Shown: positions 23,901 to 36,537 of the stretch, piece by piece | Layout of the letters: every line of letters begins with the position of its first letter | Numbering within the stretch: the first letter of the stretch is position 1 | Source of the DNA: Plantago elongata | Taxonomy: Eukaryota > Streptophyta > Magnoliopsida > Lamiales > Plantaginaceae | Reading direction: 5' to 3' | DNA: 56,401 nucleotides | Assembly (NCBI GenBank): GCA_036897095.1 | Contig: JAYMSP010000353.1 | Coordinates: 1 to 56,401 of the forward strand | Translations under genes and position numbers: made by a program | Notes under the pieces: model-generated | The model's input: only the letters and a program-made list of their open reading frames with translations | Database searches by the model: none | Told to the model about the DNA's origin: nothing

Positions 23901-26900
23901 TACAGTAGGCACACAACTTATGTTTACTACCCCCTGACCTTGTTGGGTGGACCCGTTAGAAAAAATACCCGAACCCTCCTGGTCACTGTCACCACCAGAA
24001 AATGACCCATCGGCGCAAATAATCAGCAATGGGTGACACTCAGAGAACTTGTCCCCCAATTGTTTTGATGTCAGAGGTCTGGGTAACATTTGCAGAAAGG
24101 AAACTGCACCATCATGCCTCGAGACTAGGTTTCGCACATTGTCAGCAAATTCAACATCCCAAACCTGAAACCCATAACTGTAGCCCAGCAAGAGAACCCG
24201 TCGGCTTATTCCTCTCTCAAGTTCTAATTTGTCAAATCCAGCCCATGAAACCTATAATTCAAAAGGCAACCATAGATTATTATCTGCAACACACAATTTC
24301 TTTTTTTAAATAATACCAATAGAAAAAAGATGCATAGACCACCAGCTACACTATGACTAACTATAATGAGCTGGAATTCAGTGGAAATTCAGTCTGGAAC
24401 CAGCCAAAGTACAGACAAAAGTGCATGTCGCAAAGACCAGCTATGGCGTGTTGTGTGATAATATGAGTAACCTGCATATGCATAATATTATAGTTTCAGA
24501 CTACCTATCATATACTTGAACTACGGATTATATGAAATCTCTAGCAGAGAAGACAAAAATAACAGAAAAAAAATCAAACCTCAGTAAGATACTGATTTTC
24601 ATTAACAATTTTTTTTTGAAATGGCTAAAGGGTGACTCGAACCCCCAACCTATTGGTTGGAGGTCAAGCGTCTAACCAACTGAGATGCGCTTCGTTGTCC
24701 TGATATTCATTAACAATGAAACTGTAATTATACACATCTCAATGCCAAGTCCACATTTTAAAGAAAATTACAGTCAACACACCAGCCTAGCACCGAATAG
24801 TGATCACAATAAACCTTAAGTCATAACCCATACGTCATTCATATTATGGAGTCTGCTTAACCTTATTGGCATGTAATAGCTTCTTTACGATTCTGCATTT
24901 AAATATTTTAGTTTTTGTCATGCATGTCACAATCACCATGATCAAGTAATCGATTAGTCACCGCTCGAAAAATCATTTAAAGAATCCAGTGATGTGTTTT
25001 TCATATGATTAAATATGAAAGGAGGATTGAGAGGGCTTGAAACACCTCAGCTTTTGACTATTTGCATCGCACAATATGAAAGTCAAAAGTAGTTCTAGCA
25101 TGACTTCAATAAACAGTATGACAGGATTACGAGTATTAAGTAAACTAATATGCTGAAAGATAAGCCTGCATAGCAAGTATGGGAATATAAGTATATGTCT
25201 GTATCGAGCGTCTGTATGCATGCGAGCTCAACTATAATTCCAGTTTGAGATAATAAATACGAGAGGGCATATTTGACAGTTATGAATAATCTCTTTGATA
25301 ATATTAAAAATTATAGTAATATTCATTTATTTCCCATGAGACATTCCAAATGAGGAAATAAATATAATTAAGTATTCAATCATTCAAGATCAAGTTACAG
25401 ACCTCCCTAAATCCTAATAATGTCAGATCTTTCTGTTGCTAAGTCGATATTGGCATATTGCATGAAGCAGAGAAAGTTCCAAACAACAGCAAGCAACAAG
25501 TCTACCTCAGTACCTACTCAGACCCATAGCAGCACAAGTCAAAGTTCAAACAAGGAGAAAGCAAGCCAGGAAACATTGGCAGAGCTATAAATACGGAATA
25601 CCCAGCCTACAACCACTCACATGAAACCACTCTACTCCGACTCCAAGTGTACTTTTAAGAAACCAACACTATTAAAAATTAAATATCAAAGGGTTGATTT
25701 CTCGTAGGAAAAAGCACAAGTTTTCATGAATGGGAAAACCCATTGCTGGGGGAGCCATCTACATTTACGCTCCCACGAGCTCAAATCAGATTAGTAGGAT
25801 TAGCATGCTTTGAAGCTGTGGGACAATCAGATAACTATGTCACGATTTTTACTCGGAACAAATGCTGCTTATGAATTTTGACACAAACTTTCACAGTGGG
25901 AACTGGTTCCAATCTCCATATATTCCATGTAACATGCAGAAACATATAATTCCTCTCAACCCTAAACATATATCAGTGACGGGCAAAACAGATGACGACA
26001 TGAACTCCCAGAACGGAACTATTGTTGGAGTACAGGACAAACATAACGTTGCCATATGATAAATAACGCTAAGCCAACTACGAAAAAAGACAAGTTTGTC
26101 GATGCTCAATAATTGCAACGGCATTAATTGTGTTCCACATATTGACACAACACGTGACCCCAATACGTTCCACGCAACAAAAGTAACATCGACTGATTAG
26201 TAAACGACATCTGAAGAAAAGGACAAGTACTTGAGCACAGGGGCCAATGATATCACGGTCTATTAGTTTGAAAAGGTTACAGTTGTCGCCGACAGGAACA
26301 CCAAATAGAGTATAAAATCATGAAACATAAAGTTAAAAAGCTCAAGACTATAACAGCTTCTCCTACCACTTTCTGATATACAGCACAAAAGTTATCACAG
26401 TTGAAGAACAACCTTGTGTGACAGATAACAGATAGTGACCAGCATAATATCCATATTGCAACTATTCAGAACTCTTACGCAGAACCATTTCAGTTGAATT
26501 TAGTACAATTTTCTAGGACTGCCATACTGAATTAATTCAGAGAGCAACAGAGGTAACAAACTTAGTTAAAGACGGCGCGGAATAGAATATCTACGCAGGT
26601 TAATAATTGCCAAGGGCGACTCAATACACTATAACATCTGACAAAACCCTTAACTATTTCACCTCTAAATATATCATGTACTCCGTCTCTGTACAATACT
26701 TTCTCCTTCTAAACCCATCTAGGATTGCATGCAGAAACTAGTGGTGATGATTACCTCCTAAGTTCTAGCCCACCCACAAGGAAAGATTTGAGAACATACA
26801 AACCAACTGCCTACAACACTAACTTAACATACATCAAGTGAATACATAAACACATGCCGTTGAACAATAGAATAACATATAAAGACTACTAAACTCATCA

Positions 26901-27267
26901 TTAAATGCTCATGACTAGCAGACTCGACTTCAAGTATCCAAGATACGGTGTTTAGAGCTCAGATTCTAAATTTGCATGCACAGATCAAATTAACCTAAAA
27001 GTATAGGTACTAACATCATAGTTACAATGAACTAACAGCTGAAGATCAAAATCCAACCTGATCATTGCTAGCCTCGTTATCCCTGTCAACAATAGCTGAA
27101 GCAGCAGATGCAGCAGACCTAACGGTGGAAGCAACAGACGAGGCACCCGAAGAAACAATCCTCAAATAAGATGAAAGCGCCTTAAACGAGTTGGGAATGA
27201 TCCCATTATTACCCCTCCCATTCCGCGGAACCACCGTTCCTCCTCCCCCGTCACCATTTTTTGACAT
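20988..27267 (-). CDS. ATG18F: Autophagy-related protein 18f-like (PROPPIN with BCAS3-type C-terminus)
   Basis: WD40 beta-propeller of the ATG18 family, which binds PI3P/PI(3,5)P2 on autophagic membranes. Seven exons on the minus strand (27058-27267, 23787-24251, 23285-23710, 22769-23005, 21847-22677, 21583-21746, 20988-21342) give 895 residues; all introns are phase 0 except the last. Markers of the plant f/g/h group: NSFKALSSYLRIVSSGAS near the start, WAGFDKLELE, GFQVWDVE, VSFLQMLPRP, GPRWMAYSGSQ, SSKQLAAGIVTLGDVGYKKL, AHKSPILSLCFDPSGILLVT and, in the BCAS3-like part, SPSGSLIQYAL and SGGEIEIEKIPV. The lipid-binding FRRG site reads LQRG (about residue 440), a deviation of the kind seen in this group. 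The first intron is 2.8 kb. The start chosen is the ATG at 27267; no better in-frame ATG precedes it. Distinguishing f from h is inference from the N-terminus. Confidence 0.9.
24610..24700 (-). mobile_element. Very short tRNA-derived SINE (head only) with poly-A tail and 17-bp TSD
   Basis: Read on the minus strand, the insert starts GGACAACGAAGCGCATCTCA, carries a box A-like ATCTCAGTTGG and a box B GGTTCGAGTCA, and ends in a short A-run. It is flanked by direct repeats, TGATTTTCATTAACAAT (24593-24609) and TGATATTCATTAACAAT (24701-24717), which match at 16 of 17 bases. Only about 83 bases plus the tail are present, so there is a tRNA-like head and no body. It lies in intron 1 of the ATG18f-like gene, in the same orientation as the gene. 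Confidence 0.75.
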
Positions 27268-29121
27268 CCCCACTACACAGCAAACACAAACTGAAAAGAG
27301 CTCCTCAGCCCTACCAAGTCTCTAATGAACATAACCCTCCACAAAAGTCCACCTTATTTATATAGAAAAGAAACAATAAATGAATAATCGCAGCTAGCTA
27401 TGATCAATCCAAACCAAACCAAAGCCTTGTTCTCCTTACAACAGGTGTCTGCTCATTCTACTTACACCTCAAAAAACCCGTCGAAAACCATGCAAATCAC
27501 AACAAATAAAAAGGGGTTCCGATTACGTTTGCTATTCTGTTGTGTTGCTTTTCCCCATCATGAAACCATGGCAGAAAAGTATATCCTCAAGACCGGATTT
27601 TTAACCTCACAATCAACACAACAACAATACACCACAACAAGACTCCTCAGAAAAAACACATCTGTTGTATGTATGAATTAAATTAAATCCCTTTTTTTTA
27701 ATTTTCCTAATATGAACAGAAGAAGAAAAAAGGAACAAGACCTAAGCTGAAAAGAAATGAAAGAATTTATAGAAAAAGGTAATAATCAATCATATGTACA
27801 ATTGAATGAATGAAGAAATCGAAGAGTTTCTTTCCTAATCGAATTAAATTGTTAGGGTTTCGATTACTTTGAAGAGAGAGAAATGGAGTAGTGGTAATTC
27901 TTCTCGTGTAGGTATGTATATATGAAATGTGTATTTGTATGTATAGTTTTATTACTCTTTTAGAGAGAGAAAGAGGAAGAGCTGGATAATCAATAATAGG
28001 TTATGACATACATACGACACAACTCAACACTCTGTATCACGTCTCTCTTCTTCCTCGTTCTAACCATAACCCGACCACTAATTAATCGAGTCCGACTCTA
28101 GATTAATATGTTAGAATAAGTTAAAATTTATAAGTTCAATTAATTCACTATGTTTTTATTTTATTTTTTGTCTTCCTTACGTGATAGTCATTTTTGTAAA
28201 CAAATAATTAAAAATTTTAAAAGAGGTTGATAATAAAATGGAGTAATGAAGTTAGGAGAAGGGAATAAACATAAATGGCGGAAGCGGAAGAGTTGAAGAG
28301 AAGACAACTCCCGAGCACGTCTTCTCAACTTCTTGCTTCCTCACTCCCAATATTCCCACCATGGTCAAACAAGAATTGTCAAAAGAGGAAAATCACCTCA
28401 AAGATAAATGCCTGTTTTTTTATTTAATGATATATTACTTAAAAACTAAATCAAATTATCTAGATACCGTCTTATTTTATTTTTTTAAAAAGAGACCGTC
28501 TCCTAGAATATTTAATTTTTTTTCAAATTAGTGCTTAAAAAGAAATTGTTTACAAGTGCACAATTCATGGAATGTATGAGCAAAATCTTCTTAATATATT
28601 AGTACGGGAGTATACTTGTAGCTCCCTAATTTAAAAAGATGAACTACGAAAAAATATGAATCACTTTAGTTTCTGAGTTTATAAATTCAACTAGTAAAAA
28701 GATAAAGCGTAAATAACACCTTGCACGTTAAACAATTTACCATGAAAATTGTTGAAAATAATTATTGAACTTTTGAAATATGCATCAAAACTATAAATAA
28801 CTAAATTCTTACAGCATTATAAAGTATTTGAAATCGTAACCTTAAAAAAAATATTAAGAATCTTCATGATATTGATCACTGATCTAGCAACGTTCACCAC
28901 TCTACTGATCAACTTTGCTTCTAATATTTAAAATTGATATTGTAGAAAGAGGTCAGTCGTGTTCATTGACTAAGCAAACTCCATACATGTGCCATGACTT
29001 AAAGGTTTGTCTTCATCTTTTATATATATTAATCATGACGAATTCAATGTAATATTGTGACCTGGTTTGACTAAGACTTTAACGTTTGAACTATTTTATC
29101 AAGGAACGTCAAACAAACATG

Positions 29122-29190
29122 ACACATGCAAGTCGGACGGGAATTTGGTGTTTCCAGTGGCGGACGGGTGAGTAATGCGTAAGAACCTGC
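29122..29190 (+). other. Nuclear insertion of chloroplast 16S rRNA gene fragment (NUPT)
   Basis: About 69 bases match the 5' part of plastid 16S rRNA: ACACATGCAAGTCGGACGGG, then GGTGTTTCCAGTGGCGGACG, then GGTGAGTAATGCGTAAGAAC. A few changes from the usual plastid sequence (for example GAGTAATGCG for GAGTAACGCG) show it is no longer under selection. Flanks do not continue the rRNA. It is a fragment, not a functional rRNA gene. Confidence 0.85.
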
Positions 29191-29300
29191 GTGAGTTCAC
29201 TTGGCATAGTAGGTTCTTATCCTAACTAAGTATGGTGGCTATATGCCGACCTCAGGTCACTATGGTGGCCCTAAATAGAATCGAATGTCGTTGAACATGA

Positions 29301-29810
29301 GGGAAAATATTTTAAAGTATCATATAGAGTGAGACGCATCCATTTTATATAATAATTTTAAAGTATAATATAGAGTGAGACGCATCCATTTTATATAATA
29401 CACAATGATTATGTATTTTGTGCATACCTCACAATGGCTAATTGTCCAGAAGTTATATCTTGGTCATTTTTTTGCTCTGATTTGGTGATTTATTACACGT
29501 GCCGGGAGTATTTTATACGTACGAAGTGCCTCAAGCGTCGAAAGTATCTCAAACGGTTGACACATGTCATATTGTGATTCAATCTCAAAAATTATTTTAA
29601 AAAAAAGAGGCATTCAAAAAATACAAAGTCATTGTGTCGAGCGCGTGAGATGCCCTATGTGCGTGTAATAAATCACGAAATCGGAGCAAATAAATGACTG
29701 AAGTATATCTTCTAAACAAGTAGCCACTGTGAGGTATACAAAAAATACATAGTCATTGTGCTATATATAAAATGGATGTGTCTCTATGGTATATTATAAA
29801 AATTTCCCCC
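29301..29810. mobile_element. Long-TIR MITE, Mutator-type, with 10-bp target duplication
   Basis: Identical TTGAACATGA words flank the element (29291-29300 and 29811-29820). Its arms form an extended imperfect inverted repeat of about 150-200 bases: the left arm carries ACGCATCCATTTTATATAAT, CACAATGATTATGTATTTT, ACCTCACAATGGCTA and GGTGATTTATTACACG, and the right arm carries their reverse complements with scattered mismatches. The left arm has an extra 46-bp internal tandem duplication (29311 and 29357). Long TIRs with 9-10-bp target duplications are typical of Mutator-like elements. No transposase is encoded. Confidence 0.8.
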
Positions 29811-31142
29811 TTGAACATGAACTAGCAACTATGCCACAAAATACCATGATGTTCCCTAGAAGCCCTTCACTTATCCTTAACTTTGAAAATTACTTTACTT
29901 CAAACTGATAACATCTTAAAGTGAATGCGATTCCGAATTCTAACTCATGAATGAATGAACTATGATGTGTGTATAAATATGATAATATAACTCATCACAT
30001 AATCAACATAATTAGAACTAACAAGGGCTTTTCTACGGTTCGTCATGCCAGACAATATGCAACAAATAAAAAAATTGACATATTTATTTCGTTAAATTTC
30101 AAAATACTAAAATAAAGAATAAATAATTCTTTAAAAAAATTATTTTATTTTTAATATGTTTTAAAAGGTAAATTTTAATTTCTGATTGATATTTGTATTT
30201 TTCTAATTTAAATCATAAGACGAAAGGGCGATCGTGGAATCTCAAAAGGCGGGCACGTACGGACAAAAATCGAATGCGTTTGATCTAAAAAAATGAAGCC
30301 TCCAAACTATTTGTGATTCCGGATGCGTTCGGTTCCACCATTCGCATCCGACCGTTTAAGTGCCAAGATACTTTGGATCTTTAAGGATCGAAGTTGGTGC
30401 CTTCCAAATGGTGTTTTGAGCATTCTATGCTTGAATACGACCCTTCAAAGCGTCTTTTTCATTCGGTTTTAACTTATAAAACGTGAACCTATACATCACA
30501 ACTAAAACACGAACATAAAAATGCATAAGAACACAATAAAATGTAAATAAAGACTAAGAAAAGGCGTTAAAAAGACGAGATGAGACTCTAATTTATTGTC
30601 TAATCAAGACCCACCAATTACTAGACGAAGCTTCCAAATACATGCACAATCTTCATCACATGATTTGAAAGGGAAACAACTAGGAGAGACTGGGATAGGT
30701 ATTTCGCAAATTGTAAAATTTTCTTTAAGTCTGAAATCAAGACTACGAGGGAATGTGATAATGGTTTAGCAATTTTCTTCATTTTCTTGGTTTATGAACT
30801 CAATACTCTTTTTGGTTAGATCCATCTCCAAGAGTTGTAAGATGTATGACCTTGACTAAAACCCTGAATTTTATTGGTATGTATTTGAGCTATTTTCGCT
30901 TGAGGGCATACCACATTTTAGGATCTAAGGATTATCCTTGTATTGTATTATATAGGACACTATTGTTGAGTCAAAAGCTATAATAGATTGACTCTCACTA
31001 CATGTCTATTTGTTTTGGCTTAGCATATATACACTAGTAATTATATCCTTATTTCATACTACAACTCATATACATCCATATGGTAGGTGAATAATTGTGT
31101 GATTTTTGCTCGTCGAGTTTTATATTATTCTAGCACAGTTTG

Positions 31143-31277
31143 AACAAAATGTGTTCTCTTAAACAAAATAATTTTAGTTACTAATGGGAAAAGACTTTCC
31201 CATTAGTAATTGGAACTATAAGATCTTTCCAATTTCCTCCACAAAATGTGTTCACTTAAACAAAATAATTTTAATTC
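31143..31277. repeat. 14-bp perfect hairpin flanked by 36-bp direct repeats
   Basis: TTACTAATGGGAAA (31178-31191), loop AGAC, then TTTCCCATTAGTAA (31196-31209) form a perfect hairpin. Near-identical segments containing CAAAATGTGTTC and TTAAACAAAATAATTTTA start at 31145 and 31242, 97 bases apart, one on each side. Confidence 0.8.
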
Positions 31278-31861
31278 TCTTATATCTTACTAAATCATAT
31301 ATTAGGTGGTTTTATTGATGGTCATATTAAATTCAATATGCCTTCATAAATTTACTTGAGATTAAACTTATTGAATAAGACTACTTAACTAATTTTTATT
31401 TCTTTTTTTTGCAAAATATTTTATTATTTATCTAATAATTAATTATTTTTTATACTAAGTGCATTTGCCTCTTCATGAGTTTTGAAATGGAAAAAATTAA
31501 TTAGCTATAACCAACTTAATACATCGTATAACTTACTATAGTCACACCATTAAGATGTTAAAATATGTTTATTGAAATAATGCATATTGGTAGCTTACTC
31601 AACACATTAATAGTGAACAAGATTTTATATATAAAGCAAGACAAGGTTACAATGCGAGACAAGTTAGATGTCTCCATGCCGAAAAATAAAATTCTCTTAA
31701 GTCCCCAAAGTGAACATGTAAGCTAATATACAAAATGAAGAAAGCTCCGAACAAATAAACCAACAAAAATAAAGGTTATGTATGTGCTTCAACCAAGAAA
31801 AACTACTTCACCCGCCCCCAAAAACTAACTCTAACAACTAATAATTTGTTGACTTTATGGT

Positions 31862-34618
31862 TCAACTTTTCGATTTAGAATGCTTAACAAGCCAATTGAT
31901 GACCTGATCAATGTTTGTAGAGTTCTTGCAAGAGACCATGTAGCAGCATACCTCTCTTTCGGTGATTGATTTCAGTTCCCTGCATATTATTTGATATTTT
32001 AGTTTAATTGGATTTTTTTTGAATGCTTGTATACATGTATGCAAAAATATCATTTTTTTTACATCTACTCAAACTTATTTTATTTATCTATCAACTAATT
32101 TTCAAGTATTTGCAAAGTTTTGTTTGCATTCGTAAACTTACATTCGATCCGTTAATTCTTGCTTTGATAAAGCTTGAGGTTTATCGATCTTATTTCCCAA
32201 GACCAATAGAGGAATGCCACTCAGTGAGGGTTTATTCAATAGATCATGAAGTTCACTTCTAGTGATATTGATGTTGTCGTGGTCAGCAGCATCCACAACA
32301 TATCTGCACAACATTAACATTGTTTTATAGTTGGTTACACATACAACATTATAGGTTTTCACATAAAGAATAATGTAACTTAGATTTGTACTTCTACGGT
32401 CAATCATATTTTCCCTTGTTTGATATATATTTCATGATATTCATTTAATAGTATTTAAGTCATTTTATATATAATAATTTGAATAGAAAAAATGTAATAA
32501 AATTGTGTTATTGTGATGTAACACTGTGATTGAGCTTCTATTGCCAGCAAGGGCAACATACCACCCAACTACATAAATGCCCTCTCAAGTATAATGTTTG
32601 AAGGAACTGGCTCAATAATTGTTGAAATAACAATTATAAGTTTCAATTTTTAACATATTTAAAAAAGATTTGTAGTAGTTGATATAAACCACATATCATG
32701 TCTTAATTATGTGATTTGTTAACATCACAATATTGTTTTTACTGTGACTAGAAAAACTAAAACGGGCGTGAGTCCATTATTAGTGCTACTACAAATGTTA
32801 AATATCATAGACTTGCAAACTCAATCTATTTAAGTTAATATAATAGTTAAAGAAGTTAGTAGCATACACAATGGCAGAAACAGAACGACAATATCGCTCC
32901 CACATGCTTCGAAATCTTGGTTGACCTCCAAGATCCCACAGTTTTATTGTGACATTTCCTTTAGTAACCTTCCGCATATTAAATCCTACCTGAAGAATTA
33001 AACAAACCATGATACAACCAACTACTTAGATGTGCAAGCACAAAATCACAATCTTCAGAATGTCTAGCTTTGTGAAGAGAGCTAACCGTAGGGATCATAT
33101 CTTCACTGTAACCGCCAGTCTATACAAAAAATATATATATACCAAAGTAAATGAATTGTATTTTGACCCGTTTCAAAAATATAAAATATAAATGAGAACA
33201 TACTTACCGCAACAACATTTACGAGTGATGTTTTTCCAGCATTTTGTAGACCAATTAAAGATAATTCCATTTCTTGCTTAAAGAAGAGGCTGTCACCAAT
33301 ACAAAAGTATGTAAACTGAGTCCACATATTATTAACATTGTTTCTTTTATGAAAATAAATAGGTATTTGTCAACATACTCTTAATTTGATGCCTGCAAGA
33401 GTAATTACTACAAACAATTGACATTAAACACATACTTGAACTCCTTTTGGAAATAAGAAAAAGAATATGCATGTTATTACGTCTACGATTTAAAGATTAA
33501 TATAAGAAAAAAAAACTATTGATATTGGTTCAATGGATTGCCACAAGAATCAAAAGTTTTGTCAAATTTAGTACATTTAGAGCCTCGGGGCAAATAACTG
33601 ACATATACTATGGATATTATTGTATATATAATTCATGTGTTGTCATTACACAACATGTTGAAGAACAGAAAGTAAGATATATGTGGCAAAACATAGAGAT
33701 GTAATACAAAATCTATATTGTTGAAAATCCTTAAAGGACTACGAGGTCACCAAACCAATAAACAACTATGATTAGCTAATCATGCCATCACACTTAATGA
33801 AATAAAACATGCACTGATTGGTTACCCCTGCATAATCTGTGTGATCACATGAAATTTGATTAATACAGATCGACAGGTTAAATCAACCATCAGTATGATT
33901 TTGAGAGCAATGTTAGTAAATCATGCATGTTGACAAGAACAATTCTAGTGCTCCTCTTACATTTCTAGTGATTAAGTAGGAGCAATTTCCTACATTTCTT
34001 ACAGCTGGATCTACCACACCTCTTACCGGTCAACAAGATCTAATCATGTAAAACTCTAATAGTATTGAAATAGCAAATGCGCAACATGAAGAAGAAGAGA
34101 TATATTCTGGACATTTTGCATAGCCAAACTAGTAAAGTTACAACATAAGTATTAGTTCATAACGATATGCATAAATCCATTCATATTACTTTAGGACAAC
34201 CATGCATAACCATCTTGAACTAATAAGGAAATCGAACAATATCAATGCTTAAAATATACTCGGTGATTAAAATAGAATCTAAAAGTTTCTCTTCATAACC
34301 AATGCCATAATAATAATCCATGTAACAACACATATTAAAAAAAGAAAAAAAAAGTATACAAGCCTACTCAATATATGTACCAATGTAAAAATATATAACA
34401 CAAAATTGCCTAACAACAAGATGCACAACAAAAAGTACAAGAACTTAAGCATATACCTAAATTTGAATATATAAGTATAAAAATATTAAAATTGCATAAG
34501 TTTTTACATAGACAAATACACAAAAATAAGAATTATCAACAATCAAAAAACAAACAAATAGGTGAGGAAACCTAGCCCACCTCCGAAGCCAATTGAGAAT
34601 GATTTCCAAGAGACCCAT
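31862..34618 (-). CDS. ARL8: ARL8-type small GTPase (ADP-ribosylation factor-like 8)
   Basis: Small GTPase of the Arf family that acts on endolysosomal/vacuolar membranes; in Arabidopsis it is also a known host factor for tobamoviruses. Six exons on the minus strand (34581-34618, 33208-33289, 33087-33119, 32868-32989, 32142-32303, 31862-31979) give 184 residues, the usual length. The tiny first exon encodes the amphipathic helix [12 protein letters not shown], and exon 3 is only 33 bases. Visible GTPase motifs: P-loop GLQNAGKT (26-33), switch I Thr51 in MIPTVGFN, switch II WDLGGQ (69-74), NKID (129-132) and SCKNS near the end. The C-terminus is [10 protein letters not shown]. All GTP-contact residues are in place. 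The gene is very AT-rich outside exons, and the 1.3-kb first intron holds nothing notable. Confidence 0.96.
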
Positions 34619-35045
34619 TTGTCGGCGTTTAGATTGACGAATCTGTGACGATTCGACAATAAAAATGGAACAAACAAGCAAAATGAAAAACACAGAGATC
34701 TCTTTTTGGTCTTCTCTTAATTGACTATGTTCCCAATATTATGATTATAAAACTTCCCGCAACATTTTGTTGTCCCTATCTCTATCTATAAATAGAAAAT
34801 ATATTTCAATGGATATAACAACAATGTCGGAATGTACCCCACCCCCGGTTCTATATGGACTCTCAATATTGGAAAAAGCTAATCAATTAGTAGTTTGTTT
34901 TTTGCACTGATAAATTGTGTGGGTATGCGTGTTGATTATGTAGGATTAATAGATTTGTCATCATCATGAAAACAGTTATAATACTTCTGAACGACATAGT
35001 ACTCACAGTCACATGTAAGATCACATAGGTGGTATAAAAATTGTA

Positions 35046-35307
35046 CTTTCTCTGTCCCAACAAAACCTCCCCTTTGAATTAATTATAAGTCAACTAAATG
35101 AGAGATGTATATAGTTCGAATAAAATATTTCTTGTGAGTTGACGCCATTAATTTTAGTTGTTGGAGAGTACTATTGTCACTAGTGTATTTTAATATTTTG
35201 CTATTATAATTGAAGTAAAATTTGTTGCTTCCCTTAAAGGGGAATCTTTAGTTGGGACACTAAAATTGCCAAATCAAAAGGTTTCTTTTAGTACAGAGGA
35301 AGGAAGA
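35046..35307. mobile_element. Stowaway-like (Tc1/mariner) MITE
   Basis: The left end CTTTCTCTGTCCCAACAAAA is mirrored by the right end, whose reverse complement contains CCTTCCTCTGTACTAAAAG; both resemble the CTCCCTCCGTCCC terminus of Stowaway elements. TA dinucleotides flank both ends (35044-35045 and 35308-35309). Internal words (GGGGAATC, GTTGGGACACT) extend the partial symmetry. The element lies about 430 bases upstream of the ARL8 start codon. Confidence 0.5.
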
Positions 35308-36537
35308 TACTAAGTCTGCCTAATTCATGATACACAGTATTATAATATAGACAAACAATAATACACGTATCATGCTACGTGTGACAAATGATATTTTTAA
35401 AATATTTTCTTTTTTAAATAACGAAATTAATCAATTAAGTGTGGCAAGCTACACTTAATTTCACTTTGTTGCCATTTTAAGTGGGTTAATTAAATGAGTG
35501 AAAAACTTTAAGTTTATTCTTTCAGTCAAGTTAGCTTGTTGAAAAGAAGAAAACTCCTTATCTTTTTATTTCAGAATTGTCCCCGACTCAAAAATAAATA
35601 AAATAGAAAAAAATAATTATTACTATATTATTCTCTTTTTAATTCATCCGCCTCTCTTTAAAATGCACACATGCATACTATTATTATACATCAATTACCT
35701 TTTTTTCCTTATTAACTAAGAACTTATAGAAGACGATCTCTACATAACTTTTTTAACGACGGTATATATAGGTTATCAATAAAAATGTTCATATTATTAA
35801 TTAATACGGCTACGATGTTAACAAAATAAATATTATTTTAATATGAAGAAAATATAAAATTGTTTTGATTGATAACATTTATAATTTCCTTGATATAGGT
35901 TCTCTCTAAATAAATTATCTACATCCCGTTTTTTAAAACAAACTTGCTCTTGTGTTAGAATGCTCACGAATATTTTTTACTACTGTTATTAAAGTGGTGG
36001 TGAAAATATCATTTAGTATATATTTGAATAACTAGAAAAAAATGTGAAGTACTATTATTTAAATATAATATAAAAATACGATCATGAAGTTTAATCAAAA
36101 TTAGATAAAAATAGGAGTAATTTCCTTATATATCATTTTATAAAATATCATCTAATTTGCTAAACACCTACATTAAGATCAGTTAGTTTTTCAGCTATAA
36201 TCAACTACCTAACCAGTTACCTTAGTTACTTGACCAGTTACCAGGTAGTTAATTCGTGACAGGCTAGCTTTTCAGCTAATATTATTAAAAATAACCTAGT
36301 TAATAATGTAATTATTTCTTTAACTGATCATTTATGTCGCTAATTTGAATACTTTTAATTTATTTTATCTTTATTTATTAAATAAAATAGCGGAGTAATA
36401 GCCTGCAACAAAAGGGTCAAAACTTTCCACACTCCATGTAAAATTTACAGATTATACTTTTTCAGTTAGTCTATAAGGATCAGACAACTATATTCAGGAC
36501 ATACAGAGTGACACCAAAGAGAGCCACATGTGTGGGT

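Larger units (their letters stand above)
27268..31861. other. Gene-free interval between ATG18f-like and ARL8
   Basis: The left part (27268 to about 28000) should be promoter and leader of the ATG18f-like gene; CT/GA-rich tracts at 27880-27990 fit this. Further right are a plastid rRNA insertion (29122-29190), a 510-bp MITE (29301-29810) and a hairpin with flanking repeats (31143-31277). The stretch 30220-30600 has less AT bias than its surroundings and may be old retroelement DNA, but I see no diagnostic motif. Open frame 27400-27681 has no family resemblance. Confidence 0.55.

Noticed and set aside
24610-24700. Functional tRNA gene on the minus strand
   Set aside because: Box A and B are present, but the acceptor stem does not pair and there is a poly-A tail with target duplications, so it is a retroposed element.
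27400-27681. 93-codon plus-strand frame upstream of the ATG18f-like gene
   Set aside because: It lies in the likely promoter/leader of the minus-strand gene, with no recognisable motif.
29122-29190. Bacterial contamination (16S rRNA)
   Set aside because: Words such as GGTGTTTCCAGTGGCGG and GCGTAAGAACCTGC are of plastid type, and flanking DNA on both sides is plant-like.
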